Assembly: GCF_009734185.1 (NCBI RefSeq)
Contig: NZ_CP046393.1
Span: 1,232,501-1,296,500, forward strand
Length of the DNA stretch: 64,000 nt
From: Commensalibacter melissae
GTDB taxonomy: Bacteria > Pseudomonadota > Alphaproteobacteria > Acetobacterales > Acetobacteraceae
Reading direction: 5' to 3'
Shown here in pieces: positions 57,230-64,000 of this stretch. A program made the position numbers and the translations under genes. The notes beneath the pieces are model-generated. The model searched no databases. It had not been told where the DNA came from and saw nothing but the letters and a program-made list of their open reading frames with translations. Position 1 is the stretch's first letter; each line of letters starts with the position of its first letter.

Positions 57230-58495
57230 ATGAATCAAGCCATAAATATCACACGTCTTCCTTCCGGCATGTTGATCGTGACTGAACAGATGAAACATGT
57301 AGAAACCGTTTCCATGGGAGCTTATGTTTCAGTCGGGACAAGATATGAAAAGGCTGAAGAAAATGGAATATCCCATTTTCTGGAACATATGGCTTTCAAG
57401 GGTACACACTCGCGCTCTGCATCCGTTATTGCGGAAACGGTTGAAAATGTTGGTGGACACATCAATGCCTTTACCGCCCGCGAACTTACAGCCTATTATC
57501 TTAAACTTTTAAAGGATGATGTGGAACTGGGGACAGATATTCTAGGCGATATCTTGACCCATAGTATTTTTGATGCGGAAGAATTTGAAAAAGAAAGAAG
57601 TGTTATTCTTCAGGAAATCGGTCAAGTTAATGATACACCTGATGAAATCATTTTCGATTATTTCCAGGAAACCGCTTATCCCGATCAACCAATGGGACGT
57701 CCCACTCTTGGGACAAGCAGTATTATCAGATCTTTGCAAAAAGAACATCTGCAACACTATATGAATTCACATTATAATGCGGAAAATATTATTTTCTCTG
57801 CAGCTGGTAATATTGAACACAATAAAATTGTTGCGTATGTAAACAAATATTTCAAAGACTTACCAAAAAAAAAATCAGTCTCTCCTGTTGCAGCCCTATA
57901 TAAAGGTGGGGAATTCAGAAAATTAAAACACTTGGATCAGGCACATATTATTCTGGGCTTTCCATCATTTACATTCAAACATCCATGTTATTATGCCTCC
58001 ATTCTTTTATCTATTATTCTCGGTGGCGGAATGTCCTCTCGTCTTTTTCAGGAAATACGAGAAAAAAGAGGGCTTGTTTACACAATCTACGCTTATAACC
58101 TTACCCATCAGGATGATGGAATATTCAGTATTTATACAGGTACTGGTAAAGAACAGGTCAAAGAATTAATGCCTGTTCTTGTACAAGAATTGAAAAATAT
58201 TCAAAAATACATCAAGCCCGAAGAATTACAACGCACCAAGGCTCAATTAAAGTCTTCCCTGTTAATGTCAATGGAAAGCACTAACAGCCGTTGTGAACAA
58301 CTTGCACGTCATTTACAGATTTATGGCCGGATCATTTCCCCCCAGGAAATTTCCAAACGCATTGATGCTGTCACCCTTGATGACATATGCCAAGCTGCAA
58401 AACACATTTTTACCCGTGTTCCCACGCTAACAGCACTGGGTCCTATTGAAAACGTTCCATTTCTATCAAGTATTACCGAAAGTCTTGCACAATGA
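57230..58495 (+). CDS. M16-family zinc metallopeptidase (mitochondrial processing peptidase-like)
   Basis: 421 residues. Zinc site HFLEH at 49-53 (inverted HxxEH) with the downstream Glu in ARELTAYYLKLLKDDVELG, so it is an active-type subunit. The rest follows alphaproteobacterial PepR/MPP-beta-like enzymes, including GGGMSSRLFQEIREKRGLVYTIYAY (quoted in part) which is the Gly-rich domain 2 motif. Cytosolic, no signal peptide. The natural substrates are unknown. Confidence 0.92.
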   Translation: MNQAINITRLPSGMLIVTEQMKHVETVSMGAYVSVGTRYEKAEENGISHFLEHMAFKGTHSRSASVIAETVENVGGHINAFTARELTAYYLKLLKDDVELGTDILGDILTHSIFDAEEFEKERSVILQEIGQVNDTPDEIIFDYFQETAYPDQPMGRPTLGTSSIIRSLQKEHLQHYMNSHYNAENIIFSAAGNIEHNKIVAYVNKYFKDLPKKKSVSPVAALYKGGEFRKLKHLDQAHIILGFPSFTFKHPCYYASILLSIILGGGMSSRLFQEIREKRGLVYTIYAYNLTHQDDGIFSIYTGTGKEQVKELMPVLVQELKNIQKYIKPEELQRTKAQLKSSLLMSMESTNSRCEQLARHLQIYGRIISPQEISKRIDAVTLDDICQAAKHIFTRVPTLTALGPIENVPFLSSITESLAQ

Positions 58496-59829
58496 CAGAT
58501 CATAAAGATTTTATCAAAAACCTGATTTTAAAGGCTAAAAAGGCAGGGGCGACCGATGCGGATGCAATCTATCTTGAATCTACATCCGTTGGTGTGCAGG
58601 TCAGAAATGGTCAGGTGGAAGAGCTTGAACGTTCCGAATCAAAAACAGTTGGATTAAGAGTTTTAGTTAACAAACGCGTTTCAACAGTCTCAACAACTGA
58701 TTTGCAACAACAGAATATGGAAAAGCTAGTAGAGCATGCTATTTCAATGGCAAAAATATTGCCAGAGGATCCCTATGCCGAATTGCCCGCACCCTCAGAA
58801 AAAAATTATATTGAACCGCAAAAGCTAGATCTGTATGACCCTACAGAACAATCAACCAAACAGATGATTGAACAAGCCAAAGCCGTGGAAACTGCCGCAA
58901 TAACCATAAAAGGAATAACAAATAGTATGGGAGGAAGCTGCAGTTATGGCAAGACAGCTATGACCTTGGCAAACAGTAAGGGTTTTTTGGGATCTTATCA
59001 ACGTACCTCTCATTCGCTGGCTGTTTGTGTTCTGGCAGGAACCGGTACAGAAATGCAAAGAGATTATGACTTTCATTCCTCTGTTCATTTTCAGGATTTA
59101 CAGTCCCCCAAAATCATCGGTGAAAATGCCGCCCGTAAAACGTTGGCCAAATTAAATCCTTCCAAACCCAAAACAGGTATATTATCTGTCGTTTTTCATC
59201 CTCGGGTTGCCAACAGCATTGTTTCTCATCTGGCAAGTGCATTAAATGGTCATGCAATTGCAAAAGGAACTTCTTTTTTGAAAGAGAAAATGGGACAGTT
59301 TGTTTTTCCCGAAAATATAACCATTATTGATAATCCATACAAAATAAGAGGGTTGGCATCTCGTCCTTTTGATGCTGAAGGATTGTTTCCTGAAGAATTG
59401 AAACTGGTTGATTCTGGTAAAATAGCCAATTGGTTGTTAGACAATCGTACAGCAAAACAACTCGGTCTGCAAAGCAACGGTCACGCAACCAGAGGTCCAT
59501 CATCTCCACCCACACCAACGACAACCAATCTGTATATTCAGCCTGGCGAACAAACCCCCGAAGAATTGATGAAAGATATTGCAGAAGGTATTTACATAAC
59601 AGAACTATTAGGTTCATCGGTCAATATTGTCACAGGTGACTATAGTCGTGGTGCCAGTGGGTTTATGATCAGAAATGGAAAAATTGCTGAACCAATTATG
59701 GAATTCACACTTGCTGGCAATCTAATGGACATGTTTTCAAAACTTCACGTCGCAAACGATCTTGATTTCAGATATACTACTAATAGTCCAACTCTACGGA
59801 TTGATGAAATCAGTATTGCTGGACAATAA
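58492..59829 (+). CDS. pmbA: TldD/PmbA-family metalloprotease subunit (TldE/PmbA)
   Basis: 445 residues, the PmbA-type partner of TldD in a heterodimeric protease that acts on short or modified peptides. Evidence: VGVQVRNGQVEELERSESKTVGLRVL at the N-terminus (parts), GHAIAKGTSFLKEKMGQ, and ELLGSSVNIVTGDYSRGASGFMIRNGKI at the C-terminus. The HExxxH site sits in TldD, which is not in this window, so this subunit alone would lack it. ATGA overlap with the M16 gene. Confidence 0.9.
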   Translation: MTDHKDFIKNLILKAKKAGATDADAIYLESTSVGVQVRNGQVEELERSESKTVGLRVLVNKRVSTVSTTDLQQQNMEKLVEHAISMAKILPEDPYAELPAPSEKNYIEPQKLDLYDPTEQSTKQMIEQAKAVETAAITIKGITNSMGGSCSYGKTAMTLANSKGFLGSYQRTSHSLAVCVLAGTGTEMQRDYDFHSSVHFQDLQSPKIIGENAARKTLAKLNPSKPKTGILSVVFHPRVANSIVSHLASALNGHAIAKGTSFLKEKMGQFVFPENITIIDNPYKIRGLASRPFDAEGLFPEELKLVDSGKIANWLLDNRTAKQLGLQSNGHATRGPSSPPTPTTTNLYIQPGEQTPEELMKDIAEGIYITELLGSSVNIVTGDYSRGASGFMIRNGKIAEPIMEFTLAGNLMDMFSKLHVANDLDFRYTTNSPTLRIDEISIAGQ

Positions 59830-59859
59830 TTTGATAACCTTAAGAGATGGATCAATAAA

Positions 59860-60930
59860 ATGAAACGTGCGACCTTACACAGCCGTACACTGTTATTTTT
59901 ATTAAGTGCTGCTTTGATTAGCCCCCCGCTCCTCATTTCTTCCTCTCATCAAGCTGAAGCAAGAGCAGGACGAGGGTTTTCCATGGGTAGCAGGGGAAGC
60001 AGAACCTTCAGCTCACCTTCCTATACTAGAATAACACCTAATGGAGGACAATCTTTTCAACGTACCATGACGAGACCTCCAGCAACTAATAATTCAGGTT
60101 TTAATGCGCGCCCTATAGCACCGTCAGCTCCAACTACGCGACAGATATCCCCCAATAACGCAACTGCTCCGCAAAGAGGAAATTTTCTTAAAGGAGTTGC
60201 CGGAGGAGTTGCCGGAGCAGCTGCCTATGATATGTTGATGGGTCATCATCAAACCAACGCCCAAACTCCTGCTGCTAATGCCAATCAAAATACTGATCAG
60301 AACATGAATCCGTCAGATCCCAATACAATGCAATCACATCCGACACCAATGTCTCAACAGACACCCAAAAAACATAATTCATCAGGATCTCTTGTATGGA
60401 TTATAGTTCTTGGGCTTCTGGTATGGTTTGGTATCCGTTATTTTCGCAAAAATTCTGCCATTAATAAAGAACAAGGAAACAATAATTCAATAAATCCGAT
60501 TAAGGAATATATCAAGGAATCAAATATACAACTTAATCAAAACGATTATACTGTTTTCCAACAACGACTCATCGAAATACAGGAAGCCTGGAATCATCAG
60601 GATTTGGGAATTATGCAAAAAATTGCCACTCCCGAGATGGTGTCTTATTTCAATGAGCAACTTACCGATTTGGCTAGTAAAGGTCTGCATAACAGCACTT
60701 CAAATGTACAATTTGAACAAGGGGATCTTTCCGAAGTTTGGACAGAAGGTACACGTGAATATGCTACAGTGGCTATGCGTTATTCGCTAATCGATATAAC
60801 GACCGACAATAACGGAAACGTTGTAGAAGGTAATCCAAATCAGCCTGTAACTGTAACAGAACTTTGGACTTTCGTACGATCGGTTGATCATAATTGGTGG
60901 TTGTTGTCTGCCATCCAACAACAGAAATAA
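59860..60930 (+). CDS. Exported Tim44-like-domain protein
   Basis: 356 residues. Signal peptide, then a Gly/Ser/Arg-rich segment (RAGRGFSMGSRGSRTFSSP), a Pro/Gln/Asn-rich low-complexity region, a membrane helix about 178-194, and a C-terminal Tim44-like domain (about 225-355). A common alphaproteobacterial exported or membrane-bound protein of unknown role, distinct from the TimA-like protein at 39300. It ends 1 base before the convergent CoxF-like gene. Confidence 0.8.
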   Translation: MKRATLHSRTLLFLLSAALISPPLLISSSHQAEARAGRGFSMGSRGSRTFSSPSYTRITPNGGQSFQRTMTRPPATNNSGFNARPIAPSAPTTRQISPNNATAPQRGNFLKGVAGGVAGAAAYDMLMGHHQTNAQTPAANANQNTDQNMNPSDPNTMQSHPTPMSQQTPKKHNSSGSLVWIIVLGLLVWFGIRYFRKNSAINKEQGNNNSINPIKEYIKESNIQLNQNDYTVFQQRLIEIQEAWNHQDLGIMQKIATPEMVSYFNEQLTDLASKGLHNSTSNVQFEQGDLSEVWTEGTREYATVAMRYSLIDITTDNNGNVVEGNPNQPVTVTELWTFVRSVDHNWWLLSAIQQQK

Positions 60931-60931
60931 T

Positions 60932-61072
60932 TTAAACTTTGATTAAGGTGATAATATATAAAATTCCACTTAATCCCAAAAATGCATAAAATAAAATTTT
61001 ATTCCTTTGAATGTTACGGCGTTTTTTTTCCTGCCTTTCTTCAAGGGATATTTTTTTTTCAAAATATATCAT
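60932..61072 (-). CDS. 46-residue CoxF-like single-helix membrane protein
   Basis: I translated this from ATG 61072 to TAA 60932. A charged N-terminal part (EERQEKKRRNIQRNK) is followed by one hydrophobic helix ending in TLIKV. Small proteins of this form, RRxNI...TIVKL, lie between ctaB and ctaG in many alphaproteobacteria and are called CoxF or ORF1; here it lies 8 bases after ctaB. No ribosome-binding site better than AATATCATG's AT-rich leader is seen. Function in oxidase assembly is inferred from context only. Confidence 0.75.
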   Translation of the reverse strand: MIYFEKKISLEERQEKKRRNIQRNKILFYAFLGLSGILYIITLIKV

Positions 61073-61080
61073 GATTGATA

Positions 61081-62046
61081 TTAGACACCCCATAAATCAT
61101 AAATATAATGATCTATAATCAAGGCTAAAAATAAAAAGAAGAGATAAATCAAAGAAAAACGAAAAGACCATCTTGCCGCTTTATCGCTTCTTAAACTTTT
61201 TCCTGAATGATCCTGTTTTTCAAGTAAAACACAAATGGACATAAACATAAATCCGACATTCAATATCAACGCTGCCACCATATAGACGCTATGCGTGAAA
61301 TGAAAATACACAGGCAATAAACTGACAATGGCCAACAAAATAGTATATATGAAAATCTGCCACCGTGTATGTCTGGCCCCTTTTACAACTGGAAGCATGG
61401 GAATACCAGCCCGTCCATAATCCTTACAAGCATATAGGGATAAAGACCAAAAATGGGGAGGTGTCCAGAAAAAAACAATCAAAAATAGTATTATTGGGAA
61501 TAATTGGATCTGTCCAGTTACACTTATCCAACCTATCAAGGGTGGAAAAGCACCCGCTGCCCCACCAATAACAATATTTTGCGGGGTTGATCTTTTTAAC
61601 CAAACTGTATAAATCACACTATAATAAAATATTGAAAACGCCAGTATAAAACTTGCAAAAAAATTTGTAGCCAGAAACATAAGGATGACAGAGATAATGG
61701 ATACAGTTACCCCATAAATCAAAGCATCTGAAGATTGAACCCTCCCCGAGGGCAAAGGACGGGTTATAGTCCTGTTCATAACACGATCAATATCCTGATC
61801 GTACCACATGTTAATGGCACCAGCACCTCCTGACGCAAGACAAATACAAATAATACTTATCAAAGAAATAAAAGGGTTTGCATATCCAGGTGCCAAAATA
61901 ATGCCGACAATTCCTGTAAAAACAACCAAAGAAATAACCCTCGGTTTTAACAGAAGGAACCAATCCCTGACATTGCTTCCAACAATTAGTGGGTCGAAGC
62001 GTATACGCTGGTTGACAGCATTATTCTCAATCTGAATTTTACTCAT
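61081..62046 (-). CDS. ctaB: Protohaem IX farnesyltransferase (haem O synthase)
   Basis: 321 residues from ATG 62046, which overlaps the previous gene's stop as ATGA; the longer frame to 62091 lies in that gene. UbiA-superfamily membrane enzyme that farnesylates haem B to haem O for the Cyo oxidase. Motifs: NMWYDQDIDRVMNRTITRPLPSGR (parts) with the Asp-rich prenyl-diphosphate site, and CKDYGRAGIPMLPVVKGARHTRWQI (parts). No ctaA is in the window, so haem A synthesis cannot be judged. Confidence 0.94.
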   Translation of the reverse strand: MSKIQIENNAVNQRIRFDPLIVGSNVRDWFLLLKPRVISLVVFTGIVGIILAPGYANPFISLISIICICLASGGAGAINMWYDQDIDRVMNRTITRPLPSGRVQSSDALIYGVTVSIISVILMFLATNFFASFILAFSIFYYSVIYTVWLKRSTPQNIVIGGAAGAFPPLIGWISVTGQIQLFPIILFLIVFFWTPPHFWSLSLYACKDYGRAGIPMLPVVKGARHTRWQIFIYTILLAIVSLLPVYFHFTHSVYMVAALILNVGFMFMSICVLLEKQDHSGKSLRSDKAARWSFRFSLIYLFFLFLALIIDHYIYDLWGV

Positions 62047-63374
62047 CTGTTTTGCTTGTTTGCAGTAAACATGGGAGAAGGCAATTTCCATTCATTCGTG
62101 ATTGCACCTTTACCCCAATAATTGGCTACAGGTTTAACCACGTTATAAAATATGGCATTGATAATCACACCCTGAAAAACAAATATGGATAGTCCCATAA
62201 ATATGTCACCCCAAAAAACTGTGTTTCTACCTAATGGGATTATTTTCAATGTCAGAACAATTCCAATCATTGTAATCACAAAATGTGAAATTCCCATTGA
62301 TTCTGAATATTGTTTTCCAAAAATTTTACCCATCCAAAAATAAAACCCTGCAAAAATTGATAATATAATTGCATAAGTTAGAGTTGAATGAATCTGATTT
62401 ATTCCTTGAATTAATCCTTTATATGGCCAAGCAAAAAGTAAAAGGAACAAGCAACCCAACGACCATAACATAGGCGTTGATATGTTTTTTAAGCCTGTTT
62501 TAAACAAGTTCAATGCAAAAATACTTAAAACACATATCAATCCATATAAACCAACAGCAAATATAGTTTCGATGTTCACAAATGAATCTGTCTGAAAGTA
62601 GACTTCTGTAAATATGGATTTATTCCAAAATAAAAATAATAGAAGAGAGAATGCTGTTGTAATGCCAATTAATAAAATTTTATCCGATTTGATTCTGTTT
62701 TCCGAGATTGTCTGAAAAATATGAAATAAGATACCAAATGATGGCAAGATTAAAACTACAACCATGGGAAAAACGAAATTTTTTACAGTTTGTGAAATCG
62801 CCCAATCCAACTGCATATTATAATTGAAATAATCTCGTGTTAATATTCCCAATAATATTGATCCCACTCCCAATAAAAAACTCGCACTTATAACATGCAT
62901 CCAGGCAAATAGGGGAATTGAGTAATATTTAATATCCTGCCCACGATTATTAATAAAAGTAACAAGGACATTAATTGAAAATAAAACCGCACCAATTGAC
63001 CAAAATACCAGGCTTATCAAGCTCATCAATCCAGTTTCTGAATTAAAAAAGGAAAAAAAATTAAAGAAAAATCCCGTCCATAATAAAATGATAGAAAGGA
63101 TATTGACTAATGGAAACGCAAAATTTCTACTTCCAATTAAAACAGGAAAGAACCATGAACCGAAGGCTACCATTAATGCTGGCTGTAAGACAAAAAAAAC
63201 CATCATTCTGGCATGAGTCTGGAAAATGTTAATGGTGGCAGTTTTGTCATGAATTTGAAATAATAAAGGTAGAAATTCATTCAGTTGGTAATATAAAGCG
63301 GTGATCCCTCCACTTAATCCTGCCAAGATAGCCAAAATAATGGCACTCATTCCTACTTTATAATTGATTTTCAT
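62043..63374 (-). CDS. Divergent haem-copper oxidase subunit I homologue lacking the catalytic centre
   Basis: 443 residues, about 12 helices, aligning by eye with aa3-type subunit I (CtaD) from helix II to the C-terminus: THARMMVFFVLQPAL for YHGVLMMFFVVIPAL, STPMLWSLGCLF, IFAGFYFWMGKIFGKQY, NYWGKGAITNEWKLPSP. The two low-spin haem ligands are kept (H54 and H329). The CuB ligands are not: HPEVY is FPMVV (F202-V206) and the HH pair is K252-S253. The high-spin haem His is Q327. The channel Glu and the HPEVY Tyr are also gone. So O2 reduction is very unlikely; a low-spin haem-binding role is possible. No subunit II or III adjoins it. Confidence 0.8.
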   Translation of the reverse strand: MKINYKVGMSAIILAILAGLSGGITALYYQLNEFLPLLFQIHDKTATINIFQTHARMMVFFVLQPALMVAFGSWFFPVLIGSRNFAFPLVNILSIILLWTGFFFNFFSFFNSETGLMSLISLVFWSIGAVLFSINVLVTFINNRGQDIKYYSIPLFAWMHVISASFLLGVGSILLGILTRDYFNYNMQLDWAISQTVKNFVFPMVVVLILPSFGILFHIFQTISENRIKSDKILLIGITTAFSLLLFLFWNKSIFTEVYFQTDSFVNIETIFAVGLYGLICVLSIFALNLFKTGLKNISTPMLWSLGCLFLLLFAWPYKGLIQGINQIHSTLTYAIILSIFAGFYFWMGKIFGKQYSESMGISHFVITMIGIVLTLKIIPLGRNTVFWGDIFMGLSIFVFQGVIINAIFYNVVKPVANYWGKGAITNEWKLPSPMFTANKQNR

Positions 63375-63412
63375 TAATAATTTTCCACAAATATACTTTT
63401 TTTAGATTATAT

Positions 63413-64000
63413 CTATCTTTCAAAACTAACCAAAGTAAATAATCCTAAAGGCGGAACCGAATTTACTTCAGCCCTTTTTAACACTTCTGGTGGTAACAAG
63501 GACTGAATGGCAAAATCGGGATGCCAACCCAATGCCTTGGAGGCAGGAGCCATAATTCGTTCAACATATGACCGGAGTCCTTTTTGAGCTATAAAATGAT
63601 TCACAAAAAGAATATGCCCACCAGGCTTCACTACACGTTGTAATTCCTTAAACAATCGGTCTGGATGAGGCACAACCGAGGCAACAAACATGCCGACCGC
63701 AATGTCAAAAGAATCCGTTTCAAAAGTCGTTGCTTCAGCATCCATTTCCAACAATGCATCAACATTATCGATTTTTTCTTTTTTCACACGCTGTTTGGCC
63801 TTTTCCAGCATATCGGTTGAAAGGTCAATACCCGTCACTCTTTTATCATTATGATAAGAAGGTAAAGCTAGGCCAGTTCCGACACCCACCTCTAATATTT
63901 TTTTCCCCGGTAAAGAATTAACCTTTTCAACGGCACATCGTCGGCCAAATGAAGAAACTGTACCAAAAACAGTATCATAAACCTTGGCCCAGCGACGATA
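63413..64000 (-). CDS. pmtA: Phosphatidylethanolamine N-methyltransferase PmtA-like, 5' end cut by the window edge
   Basis: The frame is open to the right edge; 195 residues are seen of an expected 205-215, so the start is outside. YRRWAKVYDTVFG and KILEVGVGTGLALPSY with GIDLSTDMLEKA are the PmtA signature (Rhodobacter type), and LFTLVSFER closes it. It would methylate phosphatidylethanolamine stepwise to phosphatidylcholine at the membrane. A GTG inside the AdoMet-binding loop is not the start. It lies 38 bases before the COX1-like gene on the same strand. Confidence 0.87.
   Translation of the reverse strand, partial: YRRWAKVYDTVFGTVSSFGRRCAVEKVNSLPGKKILEVGVGTGLALPSYHNDKRVTGIDLSTDMLEKAKQRVKKEKIDNVDALLEMDAEATTFETDSFDIAVGMFVASVVPHPDRLFKELQRVVKPGGHILFVNHFIAQKGLRSYVERIMAPASKALGWHPDFAIQSLLPPEVLKRAEVNSVPPLGLFTLVSFER

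Overview
This window looks like a chromosomal segment of an AT-rich alphaproteobacterium, most plausibly an acetic acid bacterium (Acetobacteraceae) of the Commensalibacter type. That placement is inference from gene content: a cytochrome bo3/ba3-type ubiquinol oxidase, class I lysyl-tRNA synthetase, 7Fe ferredoxin FdxA, a Suv3-like helicase, a secB/Tim44/mltA/smr neighbourhood, and a PmtA-like phospholipid methyltransferase. There is no 16S gene to confirm it. Genes are tightly packed, with many 1- and 4-base overlaps and convergent genes whose ends nearly touch. I see no insertion sequence, phage, integrase, tRNA, rRNA or CRISPR array.

Layout. 1-1143: proP, cut by the left edge. 1.2-6.0 kb: amino-sugar/lipid-linked glycan genes (DegT-type aminotransferase, CapD/FlaA1-type dehydratase, WecA/WbpL-type transferase). 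6.0-8.75 kb: exported Gly/Ala-rich protein, MarR regulator, CycA-type permease. 8.9-12.2 kb: Suv3-like helicase, S4 protein, fdxA. 12.3-16.2 kb: cyoABCD. 16.5-21.7 kb: Bax-inhibitor-1 protein, thpR, a 3'-truncated mprF, lysS. 21.9-27.5 kb: DinG-family helicase, cold-shock protein, groES-groEL. 27.8-30.7 kb: TetR/NemR-like regulator and two tandem old yellow enzymes. 30.8-33.7 kb: cytochrome b, cytochrome c1 and mtnP, with no Rieske gene. 33.9-40.8 kb: Tat-exported binding protein, smr, tri-haem peroxidase, solitary DNA methyltransferase, mltA, Tim44 protein, secB. 40.8-52.6 kb: hemD, hemC, tsaD, gpsA, glutathione peroxidase, murJ, mutS, glnD. 52.6-60.9 kb: TPR-glycosyltransferase-like protein, a royal-jelly/yellow-family protein, thrC, M16 peptidase, tldE/pmbA, a second Tim44-domain protein. 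60.9-64.0 kb: an unlisted 46-residue CoxF-like protein, ctaB, a divergent oxidase subunit I homologue, and pmtA cut by the right edge.

Respiration is the theme tying several loci together. A complete quinol oxidase (CyoABCD) and its haem O synthase (CtaB) are present. A tri-haem peroxidase of the E. coli YhjA type could draw electrons from quinol. The bc1 genes are incomplete here (petB and petC without petA). The most unusual gene is the COX1-fold protein beside ctaB: it aligns well with oxidase subunit I and keeps both low-spin-haem histidines, but lacks the CuB histidines, the high-spin-haem histidine and the proton-channel residues. It and its ctaB/coxF neighbours are my best candidate for an undescribed system.
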